This document shows positions 17,576 to 26,457 of a stretch of 64,000 nucleotides of DNA, one piece after another. Below the pieces are notes generated by a model. That model was not told the DNA's origin. It saw only the letters and a program-made list of their open reading frames with translations, and searched no databases. Position 1 is the stretch's first letter. Each line of letters starts with the position of its first letter. A program made the position numbers and the translations under genes. Origin of the DNA: Paenibacillus sophorae. GTDB lineage: Bacteria > Bacillota > Bacilli > Paenibacillales > Paenibacillaceae. The stretch covers positions 558,001 to 622,000 of the forward strand of contig NZ_CP076607.1 in the NCBI RefSeq assembly GCF_018966525.1, in the 5' to 3' direction.

Positions 17576-17803
17576 TTTATACCTTACGTTATCGCTTCGT
17601 ATTTTACTCATAGTCGCTCTCTGGATGTGCTTAGGCTATTTATGAAAGCGGTTAGCACATTATAGATATAAACCACCCCCCACCCCACTTACATCATCAG
17701 ACCGCATACAGGGCTTCTAGAGGTGCGTTGGGATACTCTGACAAGTCTTCTTAACGCAATTCCTCCAGTGCTGTTAGAAGTACGCATAATCCGCATTGGC
17801 GCA

Positions 17804-17913
17804 TGTCAAAAAGTATACAAATTGACAAGGTTCTATTACCCTTCAAAACTATATGTCAATAAGTCCGATTAAACTATTGAAATATTTCAAAAATGTTTGT
17901 ATACTTTATGACA
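17804..17913. repeat. Candidate res site for the adjacent resolvase
   Basis: Three related blocks with TGTCA at their ends lie immediately upstream of the resolvase gene: 17804-17826 (TGTCA to TTGACA), 17854-17880 (TGTCAATA to TATTGA) and 17886-17913 (ending GTATACTTTATGACA). Blocks 1 and 3 share GTATAC. Three subsites next to the gene is the usual layout for Tn3-type resolvases, which also repress themselves there. Confidence 0.6.
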
Positions 17914-17940
17914 TAAGATAGTGCATAGGAGATGAACAAG

Positions 17941-18498
17941 ATGAACGTTGCTTATGTCAGAGTATCAACCGCTGAACAAAACGAAGATCGGCAAATGAAA
18001 GCATTAGAACAACACCAGATCGGCAAATGGTTCACTGAGAAGGTCAGTGGTAAAGATCGCAACAGACCTCAGCTACAAGCCCTATTGGACTTCGTAAGAG
18101 AAGGTGACACAATCTACATAGAATCAATCTCTAGGCTTGCTAGAAGCACTTACGACTTCCTAAGTATTGTTAAAGAGTGCGAAGAAAAGGGAGTACAACT
18201 TGTTAGCTTAAAGGAGAGTATTGATACTGGCACTCCACAAGGGAAGTTTATGCTAACCGTCTTCGGTGCTTTGTATGAACTTGAAAGGGATAACATCAAG
18301 CAACGACAAGCCGAAGGTATTGAAGTTGCCTTGAATAATGGAGTGAAGTTTGGAAGACCCAAACAAGCGATTACACCTGTCTTTGAGAAGGTATATAAAG
18401 AATGGAAGGCAGAACAAATCACTGCAACAGAAGCCATGAGAAGACTTGATATGAAGCCAAATACTTTCTATCGTCGTGTCAAGGAATATGAACAGTAA
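17941..18498 (+). CDS. Small serine recombinase (resolvase/invertase)
   Basis: A 185-residue Tn3/Hin-type recombinase. Residues 1-10 read MNVAYVRVST, with the catalytic serine after R-V. SRLARSTYDF follows, then the long E-helix (GALYELERDNIKQRQAEGIE), a GRPK hinge and a C-terminal helix-turn-helix (ATEAMRRLDMKPNTFYRRV). The second ATG (17941) is used: AGGAG is 9 bases ahead, whereas the first ATG touches it. It probably resolves multimers or cointegrates of the element rather than integrating it. Confidence 0.9.
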   Translation: MNVAYVRVSTAEQNEDRQMKALEQHQIGKWFTEKVSGKDRNRPQLQALLDFVREGDTIYIESISRLARSTYDFLSIVKECEEKGVQLVSLKESIDTGTPQGKFMLTVFGALYELERDNIKQRQAEGIEVALNNGVKFGRPKQAITPVFEKVYKEWKAEQITATEAMRRLDMKPNTFYRRVKEYEQ

Positions 18499-18725
18499 AC
18501 CTACGTCTATCGCAATCTAACGAGCAAATGTTACCTATACTCGTATATCCTCACGATTGCCTGTACTATCTCCCAAATGCTCGTTTTCAGTTTCAAGCTA
18601 TATCTTTAACGATAAACACCTATATATTACTCGGTTTTCGACTACATACCATTATCGTATCGTAAAAAATAACATCAGTCGGTCGAAGGATGTGTCATTT
18701 CCAATTTCAGACCTATTCACGGATA

Positions 18726-18762
18726 CAAAAAAGAACCCTACTTCGTGAAGAAGCAGGATTCT
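18726..18762 (-). terminator. Terminator of Rep-like gene
   Basis: Minus strand: AGAATCCTGCTTC / GAAGTAGGGTTCT hairpin followed by TTTTTTG. Confidence 0.75.
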
Positions 18763-18765
18763 AGG

Positions 18766-19593
18766 TTATGCTGTCATATTCATTTGCATTCTGTGAGACA
18801 TGAAGAGATCAAACAGATCAACGGATTGTTCCTTTGCGCTCTCTCTAATTCTTCGTTTCGCCGAATCTCCACCATATGCTGACCAGTCCATTCTTGCATT
18901 ACGTCTCAACGCCCTGAATGCCTTCCTATCCTCTTCCTTCAAACTTCGTGATAGCTTCGCTGCGTTTTCAACAAAGATGAATTTATCTAGGTGCTTTTTC
19001 AACCATCCAAGGCTAGTCGCACTTACTGATAAATTGTTCAGTTTAGGTCGAATGCGGATTTCAAGCCTTGTCAAATGTTCATGTGGAATGTCAATGTTCT
19101 TTTTCTTCTTTAGCTGTAACTTCTTATCATATACTACCGCACGGTTTTCACTTCGTTCACCGTAAAGATAGTAGTTCTGATTATCGATAACCATTTCCTT
19201 CTTCACATTTGCATTTTTCCATATGAAATGCTGATTCATTGGAATTAACCAGTCAAATGCAATATCCATTCGCTTTATTCGCCAATCTCCAATATTGAAG
19301 ATCAATTCAAGAATTGCTGGTTTTGACTGTATCGCTTCTTGTTGGAGGATAACCAGTATGTCATAGTGCGACTTTGTCCATAGTCCTGTCCCCACCCTCG
19401 GCTCAAAGAATACCATAAAGAAAGGTTCTTTCGAGTGGATGATGTGCTTATATACGGCATTCCCATTCCAGTAAACCTTAAAGCCCTCACCGTAATCCTT
19501 ACCAAAATCAATTAGATCATACAATTCGCTCTTCTGATCGTTAGTTAGCTTCGCCACTAGATGAAGCGTGTCGATCTGTATACTCTTCAACAT
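18766..19593 (-). CDS. Replication-initiation-factor-like protein (Rep_trans type)
   Basis: A 275-residue protein. The block RMDIAFDW (residues about 108-115), YDKKLQLKKK and RLEIRIRP match the pattern of plasmid and conjugative-element replication initiators of the Rep_trans class, which nick an origin for rolling-circle copying. The start is the ATG followed by TTG, with AAAGGGG ahead. I cannot point to the nicking tyrosine with certainty. Its presence suggests that the excised cassette may replicate, or that the cassette derives from a plasmid. Confidence 0.6.
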   Translation of the reverse strand: MLKSIQIDTLHLVAKLTNDQKSELYDLIDFGKDYGEGFKVYWNGNAVYKHIIHSKEPFFMVFFEPRVGTGLWTKSHYDILVILQQEAIQSKPAILELIFNIGDWRIKRMDIAFDWLIPMNQHFIWKNANVKKEMVIDNQNYYLYGERSENRAVVYDKKLQLKKKKNIDIPHEHLTRLEIRIRPKLNNLSVSATSLGWLKKHLDKFIFVENAAKLSRSLKEEDRKAFRALRRNARMDWSAYGGDSAKRRIRESAKEQSVDLFDLFMSHRMQMNMTA

Positions 19594-19720
19594 AATCATT
19601 CCCCTTTGTCAAAATCTTGATTCAAAAATGATATATAATTCCTCCATTACATCCATATCCCACGCACCGTGTAGTGTGCTATTAATATAGAGGGTAGCAT
19701 GACCTGTTTCCTACCCGAAG

Positions 19721-20002
19721 TCATGCTACCATTGCCATCTCTAACTCCCAATAGACTCTTCTGGTTTCTTCTTGCTCTGCGAAATAACTGTGATATTCTG
19801 CTGGGGTTAATGATTCAAGAAATTCGGCAAATACCCTGTCTTGTTCATTTATCGAATCCTCATCTACTGACCAGCACTGCGTAAACACTGCTGGTACAAT
19901 GCCCCATTCATCATTTGCTTCGCCCGCTTCATTAGAAAGAAAGTCTAGTACAATACTCGACACCCTATCTATAAAAACATCAAGTCGGTTAATTGTGTTC
20001 AT
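19721..20002 (-). CDS. Small acidic protein of unknown function
   Basis: A 93-residue acidic protein beginning MNTINRLDVFIDRV. The inner ATG (20000-20002) follows GGAGGGAACAGACGG; upstream codons in the frame are only leader. It is divergent from the repressor-recombinase unit, and its TTGATT-17-TACTGT promoter overlaps the left TAGCATA-type operator, so both directions probably share one repressor. It could be a recombination directionality factor or anti-repressor by position, which is speculation. Confidence 0.6.
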   Translation of the reverse strand: MNTINRLDVFIDRVSSIVLDFLSNEAGEANDEWGIVPAVFTQCWSVDEDSINEQDRVFAEFLESLTPAEYHSYFAEQEETRRVYWELEMAMVA

Positions 20003-20045
20003 TCCGTCTGTTCCCTCCGTTACGTGTAAGTTTGTATCTCCACAG

Positions 20046-20116
20046 TAGCATACGGTAGCATATAAATCAAGTATAAAGTTGCATTGGTTGATATTTATGC
20101 TACCATATGCTATAAT
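20046..20116. promoter_or_regulatory. Divergent promoters with paired operators
   Basis: Plus strand: TTGATA (20088-20093), 17-base spacer, TATAAT (20111-20116). Minus strand: TTGATT and TACTGT, also 17 apart. Each spacer contains TATGCTACCRTATGCTA; the two copies (20046-20069 and 20089-20112) are inverted relative to each other. The XRE-type protein made from the right-hand promoter is the likely repressor. Confidence 0.75.
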
Positions 20117-20142
20117 CAGGGGTATCAAAGGGAGGAATGAAA

Positions 20143-20745
20143 ATGAACGGCATTGATTTCGGACAAGAACTAAAACGAATACGGACAACCACAGGTATCT
20201 CCTCTAAGGTTCTGTCTTCGAAAGTTGGTAAAGCAGTAACGTACGTCTCGCAACTTGAAAACGGAAAGATAAAGAATCCCGATTACAATACCTGCTACGC
20301 TCTGCTTAACGAACTTGGGGTCGACGAATCTAAAATCGAAGGTATTCTGGACTTCTTTGGATTCATCTCACCTGAAAAAGAGAAAGCGAATCTAGAGATG
20401 AATATTAAGTTGATGGAGCAAGAGGAAGAGAAATGGGCTTCTGGATGGTATTCAAAGAGGTATGACGAAATCCATAAGAAACAATCCATCTTCGAAAACA
20501 CTTTATCCAGCTTCATTCAGTTTGATCTATCCAGAGCAGAGAGGGTCATTGGTAACTTAGCTATGCTTACCGAAGAGGAAGAAGATTTCGAGTTCTTCTG
20601 TTCCTTGTTCGAAAATAATATCGCTTCACTTGATTCTAAAAGTAAAAGGGAAGTATTACGGTGGGTAGCTGAGTACGTACGAAACAAACAGAACGATGCG
20701 TTCTTTGCAGACGATGAGATTGATACGGAGGATATGGAGCGATGA
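20143..20745 (+). CDS. XRE-family repressor of the recombinase unit
   Basis: A 200-residue protein. Residues 6-60 form a Cro/CI-type helix-turn-helix (TTTGISSKVLSSKVGKAVTY, then QLENGKIKNP); the long acidic C-terminal part is helical and unrecognised. ATG 20143 is chosen because GGAGG is 7 bases ahead; ATG 20137 is too close. Its stop overlaps the recombinase start (ATGA), so translation is coupled. It probably controls integration and excision through the operators at 20046-20112. Confidence 0.82.
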   Translation: MNGIDFGQELKRIRTTTGISSKVLSSKVGKAVTYVSQLENGKIKNPDYNTCYALLNELGVDESKIEGILDFFGFISPEKEKANLEMNIKLMEQEEEKWASGWYSKRYDEIHKKQSIFENTLSSFIQFDLSRAERVIGNLAMLTEEEEDFEFFCSLFENNIASLDSKSKREVLRWVAEYVRNKQNDAFFADDEIDTEDMER

Positions 20746-22295
20746 GGGTAGCGTTGTATATACGTGTTTCGACAGAAGAGCAAGCTAAAGAGGGCTACTC
20801 AATTGATGCCCAAATCAATGTGCTAAAAAGTCATTTTGAGAATAAGGGCTATGAAATTGTAAATGTTTATAAGGATGATGGATACAGCGGCAAGAATATC
20901 GAGGATAGACCGAATTTAAAGATGCTTCTAGCCGATAGCGGAAACGGTCTGTTTGATATGGTGGCAGTATGGAGAATTAACCGAATGTCACGGAAGCAAT
21001 TGGATTTTCTTCAGATCATTGATACGCTTGAAAAGAACTCAGTTGCTTTCTTCAGCCTTAGTGAAAACATCGATGCTTCTACCCCTGTGGGTAAGTTGAT
21101 GTTACAAATATTAGGAAGCTTTGCTGAATTAGAAAGAAATCAAATCATTGAGAACGTGAAGATGGGTATGAACGAACGTGCTGAACAAGGCAAATGGAAT
21201 GGTGGTATTGTATTAGGCTACAAGTCAGTAAACAAACAGCTTATTATTGATGAAAAAGAAGCTACCCTTGTTCGCTATATATTTGACCTTTACATCAATG
21301 GTAAGGGCTATAAAGCAATTGCTAACCAATTGAACAAAGAGGGCTACAAAACCAAAAAGAACGCCTTCTTCGCCATCCCAACAATACGTACAATTATCAT
21401 TAATCCTTTGTATGCGGGCTTCATTCGGTTTAATCAGGTTCAAAATTGGAACGAAAAGAGAAGAGCAGGTAAGAATGAAAACTATACTCTTGTCCAAGGC
21501 GAGCATAAACCTATAATTGATCTGGCTGTTTGGGAGAAAGCTAAATCAATGAATGAAATGAAATCTCACAAGCCTATAAAAACCTTTCACGGTCACTTCC
21601 CGCTTACTACCCTATTGCGTTGTCCAATGTGCGGACAGGGAATGATTGGACATAGAACTAAAAACTCCACTGGTGAATACCTCCGTTATTATCAATGTTC
21701 GGCATTACGCTCTAAAGGCTCTGCTGTATGTAAGACCAATTTAGTAAGGGCAGATGAAGCTGAAGCTTTCGTCTTTAAGAGAATCGAGCAAATTACATCT
21801 AATCCTGATCTCTTAGAGAAAATTGTAGGAAATGTAAACGGTAAGGTCAGAACATTAAAACAACCCCTCCAAGATCAACTTGAATATATTCAGGAACAAC
21901 TTCTGAATATTGAGAGACACATTAAGCGGTTGATTGATGTGATCGTAACTACAGACAATCCCCCTTCATCTGTAGTGGAGAAGTTGGGTACGTTCGAAGA
22001 CGAAAAGAAAAAGCTGATTGAAATAAAGAAGGATACAGAGTATGAACTCAATAGACCAACCATACAAGAGGTTTCTTTTGAGCAGGTTCATCAAGTCTTA
22101 TCGGGCTTCTCAACGGTAATAACGAAGGTTGAACCAGTGAAACAAAAAGACTTACTTCACTCAATCATAAACAAGATCACTGTTAACGTTGGAAACAACC
22201 CCGACGAAAGAAGCGTCAAGGACATTGAATTGTTCTTTGACGCTTCAATTAACGATGACTTTGTGTTTACTTGTGGTACGGTTCACCGCGATTGA
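20742..22295 (+). CDS. Large serine recombinase (integrase) of cassette E
   Basis: A 517-residue large serine recombinase, the class that includes staphylococcal Ccr proteins. Order: catalytic domain (YIRVSTEEQ with the active serine), recombinase domain (GYKAIANQLNKEGYKT), zinc ribbon (CPMCG and later CSALRSKGSAVC) and a coiled coil near residues 390-450. The last codons (TCGTVHRD-stop) are written in att-like site 6, so integration rebuilds the gene's 3' end. It probably cuts at rlmH-type sites. Confidence 0.9.
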   Translation: MRVALYIRVSTEEQAKEGYSIDAQINVLKSHFENKGYEIVNVYKDDGYSGKNIEDRPNLKMLLADSGNGLFDMVAVWRINRMSRKQLDFLQIIDTLEKNSVAFFSLSENIDASTPVGKLMLQILGSFAELERNQIIENVKMGMNERAEQGKWNGGIVLGYKSVNKQLIIDEKEATLVRYIFDLYINGKGYKAIANQLNKEGYKTKKNAFFAIPTIRTIIINPLYAGFIRFNQVQNWNEKRRAGKNENYTLVQGEHKPIIDLAVWEKAKSMNEMKSHKPIKTFHGHFPLTTLLRCPMCGQGMIGHRTKNSTGEYLRYYQCSALRSKGSAVCKTNLVRADEAEAFVFKRIEQITSNPDLLEKIVGNVNGKVRTLKQPLQDQLEYIQEQLLNIERHIKRLIDVIVTTDNPPSSVVEKLGTFEDEKKKLIEIKKDTEYELNRPTIQEVSFEQVHQVLSGFSTVITKVEPVKQKDLLHSIINKITVNVGNNPDERSVKDIELFFDASINDDFVFTCGTVHRD

Positions 22296-22304
22296 TCTTC
22301 ACCG
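22271..22304 (+). repeat. rlmH-type att-like site 6, with extended rlmH match
   Basis: The best copy of the real rlmH end. From ACTTGTGGTACGGTTCACC it continues past one mismatch with CGATTGATCTTCACCG, as inside rlmH at 60471-60486. Similarity stops there. It overlaps the stop of the recombinase gene. Confidence 0.88.
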
Positions 22305-22335
22305 TTTACTTTTTTAGGTATTCAGCCTGCGTTAT

Positions 22336-22350
22336 TTATGATACGGCTCC
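22336..22350 (+). repeat. Degenerate att-like site 6b
   Basis: TTATGATACGGCTCC, like sites 3 and 8 but with GGCTCC for GGTTCACC. Possibly the scar of a lost cassette. Confidence 0.4.
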
Positions 22351-22373
22351 CTCCGATAAGGAAGACGAACAGA

Positions 22374-23201
22374 CTAAACCAACTGCTGGTGAACCTCCAG
22401 CAGACATCCCCTCAAGCGTTCCTCATACTGTCGAATCTGCTCCTCATCCGCCCCTTCTCGCAGCGATTCGAATAGGGCCATACACTTTTTAAAATTCCTG
22501 TCATTCCCTGACTGGTGAGCCAGAATCAATGCCTGCATCGCGTATTTCAACGCTTTATCTTGTCTGCCAGCCTGCTTGTGGTATAGTGCCAAGTGATGAC
22601 AATAGCTATAATAATGCGAGACATTGCCTGCATCCTCGTACTCCCCAAACTCAGCTGCCTGCTCCGCAAACGTATCTAAAAGATCATCCACACTCAGACC
22701 ATGCCGTAGCGCAGCCTGCAATATCGTATCCAGCCCCGGCAGCAGTTCCTCCGGATTATTCTTCAAAAAAACCACATATTCCGCCAGCCGTTCCGTCTTC
22801 CCCGACAAAATATCCAGCGCATATCCATTCGCCCTTGCCAGGAACCTGAACTCCTCGACAATCTGCATACCTTCCTCCCCTAAATCCTCCATCCAGCCGA
22901 GTTCCGCATATTTATCAATGTATTCTCTGGCCCGATTATACTGGCCCTGCTTCTGGCAAGCAATCCCCCGCATCAGATGACTGAACCCGTAATAGTAAAC
23001 CAGCGGACGCGCCATATTCACATGCGGCACAGGTAATCTTTTGGCCTTGAAAAACTGCCGCTCCTCATAAATGCACTGTGCATAGCTGTAGAGAATGTCC
23101 GATGTGTTCAGCAGCTTGTCCCAATTCTCGAAGAGAAAAGCTATTTCCAGCATTTCGACAATGATATCCGGCTTGAGGGATTTCAGAATGGAAGGGCGCA
23201 A
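22374..23201 (-). CDS. TPR-like all-helical protein, possibly RRNPP-type regulator lacking its DNA-binding domain
   Basis: A 275-residue helical protein made of degenerate TPR-like hairpins (for example GQYNRAREYIDKYAEL and KQAGRQDKALKYAMQALILA). Start is TTG at 23199-23201 with AAGGAGG 9 bases ahead. Similar helical repeats form the peptide-binding half of RRNPP regulators, but here no helix-turn-helix precedes them. The separate XRE gene at 23367 is divergent and might supply the DNA-binding part. Function is otherwise unknown. Confidence 0.6.
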   Translation of the reverse strand: MRPSILKSLKPDIIVEMLEIAFLFENWDKLLNTSDILYSYAQCIYEERQFFKAKRLPVPHVNMARPLVYYYGFSHLMRGIACQKQGQYNRAREYIDKYAELGWMEDLGEEGMQIVEEFRFLARANGYALDILSGKTERLAEYVVFLKNNPEELLPGLDTILQAALRHGLSVDDLLDTFAEQAAEFGEYEDAGNVSHYYSYCHHLALYHKQAGRQDKALKYAMQALILAHQSGNDRNFKKCMALFESLREGADEEQIRQYEERLRGCLLEVHQQLV

Positions 23202-23272
23202 GGTAAGGGCCTCCTTTTTTATCCATTTTTAATTGATTGTATAGTTGTTTGCATAGCTGGTCAATATAAATA

Positions 23273-23286
23273 GTACTTTTAAGTAC
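23273..23286. promoter_or_regulatory. Palindromic operator between divergent TPR and XRE genes
   Basis: GTACTTTTAAGTAC, a perfect 14-base palindrome in an AT-rich gap. A site for the XRE protein is the simplest reading. Confidence 0.5.
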
Positions 23287-23366
23287 AGTTAATTAAAATA
23301 ATGATTTGTGTTTGATTATCTGTAATGGTCAGCGTACCTCTTCTACCCTTAAGTGGAGGTGATCCC

Positions 23367-23723
23367 ATGAATTTACCAGAAAGCGTTGGCAATCGGATAC
23401 GTGAGCTTAGAAAAGCAAAGGGATGGACACAAGAACAACTGGCCGAAGCTGCATCGCTTCATTACAGTTACATAGGTGGGGTAGAACGGGGCGACCGTAA
23501 CATTTCTTTAGAGACATTAGAGAAAATAATCGCAGCCTTTCAAGTTTCAGCCAGCGAAATTTTTCGGTTTGAAGAAAACACCGACCGCCGCAAAGCGATA
23601 GATGAACATATGACTTTGATTAGTAGTAGGAGTACAGAGGAAATAGCAGCAATCACCAAGATTACAAGGGAAGTTATTGCTGCTATGGGGATTGGATTGA
23701 AACATTCTCGACCCGGAACGTGA
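23367..23723 (+). CDS. XRE-family transcriptional regulator
   Basis: A 118-residue protein with a textbook Cro/CI helix-turn-helix (RIRELRKAKGWTQEQLAEAA, then YIGGVERGDRNISLETL), followed by FRFEE and a short helical tail. ATG 23367 follows GGAGGTGATCCC, an almost perfect ribosome-binding site. A relative with the same VERG-RN-S and FRFEE pattern is at 47194 in cassette J. It probably regulates itself and the TPR-like gene. Confidence 0.85.
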   Translation: MNLPESVGNRIRELRKAKGWTQEQLAEAASLHYSYIGGVERGDRNISLETLEKIIAAFQVSASEIFRFEENTDRRKAIDEHMTLISSRSTEEIAAITKITREVIAAMGIGLKHSRPGT

Positions 23724-23839
23724 ATTCCTAGTGAAAAAAACGTTCATTGCATTAGCCCGTAAGCTATTGCTCATTGTTTATAGACACGGACCTTTTAAAG
23801 ACGAGACTCGATCATCCAACCGTTTTGATTTTCACAGAA

Positions 23840-23870
23840 AAAACCACTCGTAAGCAATCCGAGTGGTTTT
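23840..23870. terminator. Bidirectional terminator
   Basis: AAAACCACTCG / CGAGTGGTTTT with a 9-base loop, between the XRE gene and the converging LRR gene. Confidence 0.85.
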
Positions 23871-23939
23871 GTTCATTTCTTTTTATAAATTGGGGTCAGA
23901 TTACACCCGAGAGAAGCTTGAATCTACTCCGGCTGAGTT

Positions 23940-24683
23940 TCATTTGTTTTCCAAAGATACTATGACGTCATTGTTCTCCAGCTGCTGGATAACCTGCTCC
24001 GCTTGCTCATTCAGCGGGTTGTTTGCCAAAGATACTTCTTTTAATTGCGGCATGGTTTCGAGCACTGCAATATCCCGGATGAGATTATCATCCAGATAGA
24101 GATGCTCCAATGTTGGATGATTTTTCAACGGCGTCAAATCTTGAATTTTATTGCCGCTCAGCAAGAGCCATTCTAACTTCAATTTCTGAATGGGACTTAG
24201 ATCCTTCACCTGATTTTTACTGGCAATAAGATAAGTCAGCTTATTTAGATTTTTTAACGGCACTAGACTTTTTATCTTGTTATCGTCAACAACCAGTGTT
24301 TGCAGAGTACTTAACCTGGAAAGCGGTGAAAGGTCTGTAATCTGATTCCCGTCAACATTTAAATACGTTAACTTCTTCAACTTGCTCAGCGGTGTAATAT
24401 TCCTTATCTTTTGGCTAGGAAGAACTAAGCTCTGTATGTTGACGGCATATTCAAGACCTTGAAGACTGGTAATTTTAAACTTGGACTCCCTAGCATACAA
24501 AGACTTCAACTTCTTCAAATCAACCGCCTTCAGCTCTTTATTCGCCGGCAGCTTTAATTCCGCTCGAATGACTTTCGCCAAAGCCGGGTCCGTAATGACG
24601 GATGCTGCCCAAATGGATGTTGCCGGTAACAATACAAGAACCAAACAAATCATGATGATATTTTTTACTAGTTTAGTAGGCAT
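23940..24683 (-). CDS. Secreted leucine-rich-repeat protein, internalin-like
   Basis: A 247-residue exported protein. ATG at 24681-24683 follows AAAAGGAG; a longer frame upstream has no start signal. Residues 1-28 are a signal peptide (VLVLLPATSIWAAS). Then come about six 21-23-residue repeats of the LxxLxxLxxLxLxxNxIxDLSPL type (for example LTYLNVDGNQITDLSPLSRL), as in internalins. No LPXTG anchor is seen. It probably binds a protein or surface partner. Its 3' neighbour is the TetR gene on the same strand. Confidence 0.8.
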   Translation of the reverse strand: MPTKLVKNIIMICLVLVLLPATSIWAASVITDPALAKVIRAELKLPANKELKAVDLKKLKSLYARESKFKITSLQGLEYAVNIQSLVLPSQKIRNITPLSKLKKLTYLNVDGNQITDLSPLSRLSTLQTLVVDDNKIKSLVPLKNLNKLTYLIASKNQVKDLSPIQKLKLEWLLLSGNKIQDLTPLKNHPTLEHLYLDDNLIRDIAVLETMPQLKEVSLANNPLNEQAEQVIQQLENNDVIVSLENK

Positions 24684-24834
24684 ACAGACTCTCCTTTTAA
24701 GCAATTCGAACAGGTACCATTCCTTTGCTTTATCGGATTTCACTGCACAGATGTTTAGCTTGATAAAGATATGGTATTCTCCAAAGAGTAATCTAAAAAA
24801 CTTGCCCCTACTTGCGGTTAGGGTTCTCTGTGGT

Positions 24835-25728
24835 TCAATCCCGTTCAGATAGGACAATCTGCTTTAACTGGATGACCAGGCTCTTAAGCTCCTGCTCCTG
24901 TTCCAAAAAGGCGCACAGCGCCTGGATGAGCGGCCGCTTTAGCTGCGGCTGGGCAATCTCAGCGCCTAACAGATGAATAACCTCTTGTAGATCCTTCCGC
25001 CGAGCGCTCCCGTCAGGCCAGACCTCCAGTGCAGCCGTCACTCTGCCAAGCAGCTCCTCAGCAGCCTGCGCTCTGTCCCTCCGCCAGTCGTCCGAGCCCA
25101 TGTGGATGAAAGCGTCGTAAGAACTTTGCCCGAGCAGTGCCTTCGAGCCTGCCTTTGTCATATGTGCGGCGAGCGCATCCAACTTATCGACGATAAACCA
25201 AGCCGTATCTTCAATCGACAGCGGCTTCACCTCATAAAGGATGCGCAGCAGATAATCCTTAAGAATGGCACGGTATATAAACACCAGATCCCACAGAAAC
25301 GGCTCAATTTGCGGACCATAAACTTCTAGCAGCCAAGCCTTGTGCCACTCCATCATGCGGCCGCGAACATGATTCCGAAGCGGACGGAAGGTAGCATCCT
25401 GCGTAATAGGGAGCTCCGTAAACTCAACCAAAATACGGTTGAATTCGATAAAATACTGATAGCGGAACACAATCTGCTTGACGAGCCCTTCCTTGGGAGT
25501 CCCCGTCTCTGTTTTCTTCAAATGCTCTGCCTGGTCAAAATACGCCGTCTGGCACTCATCGAATACTTGGCAGAATAGGTACTCCTTCGAGGGAAAGTAT
25601 TTGTACACCGAGCCCTTGGCAATGGAACAGTCCTCGGCGATCTCTTGAATCGAAGTCGCAAGAAACCCTTTTTTCTTAAACAACTGGAAAGCTGAACGGA
25701 TAATCTCCTGTTTCGTTACACTCATCAT
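24835..25728 (-). CDS. TetR family regulator
   Basis: A 297-residue protein, long for the family. The helix-turn-helix is at residues about 25-50 (DCSIAKGSVYKYFPSKEYLF); the C-terminal extension beyond the usual 200 residues is helical and unrecognised. ATG at 25726-25728 follows GAGAGGA. It is divergent from the isochorismatase-like gene, and two direct repeats lie in the gap, so it probably represses both. The ligand is unknown. Confidence 0.87.
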   Translation of the reverse strand: MMSVTKQEIIRSAFQLFKKKGFLATSIQEIAEDCSIAKGSVYKYFPSKEYLFCQVFDECQTAYFDQAEHLKKTETGTPKEGLVKQIVFRYQYFIEFNRILVEFTELPITQDATFRPLRNHVRGRMMEWHKAWLLEVYGPQIEPFLWDLVFIYRAILKDYLLRILYEVKPLSIEDTAWFIVDKLDALAAHMTKAGSKALLGQSSYDAFIHMGSDDWRRDRAQAAEELLGRVTAALEVWPDGSARRKDLQEVIHLLGAEIAQPQLKRPLIQALCAFLEQEQELKSLVIQLKQIVLSERD

Positions 25729-25751
25729 CACAAATCCTCTCTTGACACCTC

Positions 25752-25802
25752 GTGACCAAGAGTACAAAATAATAAACATAGAGTCAAGTGACCAATAGTT
25801 CA
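25752..25802. promoter_or_regulatory. Direct-repeat operator candidate
   Basis: GTGACCAAGAGTACA (25752-25766) and GTGACCAATAGTTCA (25788-25802), 36 bases apart start to start, between the divergent TetR and hydrolase genes. Confidence 0.55.
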
Positions 25803-25866
25803 TAATTTTATACAAAGAGTCATGGTGAGGGTCAAACTCGATTTTGTTCACGGAGTGTGATGATTC

Positions 25867-26457
25867 ATGGAAGAATTATTATTTCATTTTCCTCAGACAG
25901 CCTTAATCGTAATTGATTTGCAGAAATGGCTTGGAACCCGCTATGCCCCTCATTCAGCTGAGCAAGTCGTCAGCCGTGCCGCCTCCATGGTGAAGGCGTT
26001 CCGAAACGCAGGTGCATTCGTGGGGCTCGTGCGCGTATCCAGCAAGGACTTCAAGGATATGCCGCGTCCTTTGCTGGATCAGGCTCCTCCTGCAATGAAC
26101 CTGCCACCCGGCTGGGATGAAATTGTGCCAGAGATCGGTGTCACGGACAGCGACCACGTGATTACAAAGCGCCAATGGGGTGCCTTCCATGCGACGGACC
26201 TGGATCAGCAGTTGCGCCGGCGTGGCATTACGACGATCGTCCTTTGCGGCATTGCTTCAGGTATTGGTGTGGATACCACAGCGCGAGAAGCCTTCGCCCA
26301 CGGGTATCAGGTGATTTTTGCGATAGACGCCATGACTGGCTTCAGTGAGGCGGAGCATGAGCATGTGCGTTCCGTGATCTTCCCGCGGCTTGGCAGAATT
26401 CGCACGACGGCGGACATTCTAGCCTGTGCGGCCCTTCACAATTCGACTCCTGAATAA
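25867..26457 (+). CDS. Isochorismatase-like hydrolase without catalytic cysteine
   Basis: A 196-residue protein of the cysteine-hydrolase/isochorismatase fold. The triad Asp (VIDLQKW) and Lys (ITKRQWGAF) are present. At the nucleophile position the motif is GIASGIGVDTTAR, with glycine where nicotinamidases have cysteine. True isochorismatases (EntB, PhzD) also lack it, so an enol-ether or isochorismate-type hydrolysis is possible. The weakly placed GGAGTGTG precedes the ATG. It is divergent from, and probably repressed by, the TetR protein. Confidence 0.85.
   Translation: MEELLFHFPQTALIVIDLQKWLGTRYAPHSAEQVVSRAASMVKAFRNAGAFVGLVRVSSKDFKDMPRPLLDQAPPAMNLPPGWDEIVPEIGVTDSDHVITKRQWGAFHATDLDQQLRRRGITTIVLCGIASGIGVDTTAREAFAHGYQVIFAIDAMTGFSEAEHEHVRSVIFPRLGRIRTTADILACAALHNSTPE

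Larger units (their letters stand above)
16693..22288. mobile_element. Cassette E: ThyX, resolvase, Rep-like protein, repressor, large serine recombinase
   Basis: Interval of 5.6 kb between att-like sites 5 and 6. It is the only small cassette with its own intact large serine recombinase, plus a small resolvase with res-like sites and a replication-initiator-like protein, so it looks like a complete integrative element. The recombinase stop codon lies within the right-hand site. Confidence 0.7.

Noticed and set aside
18557..18748. 63-codon frame after the resolvase gene
   Set aside because: No start signal; ends inside the terminator of the opposite gene.
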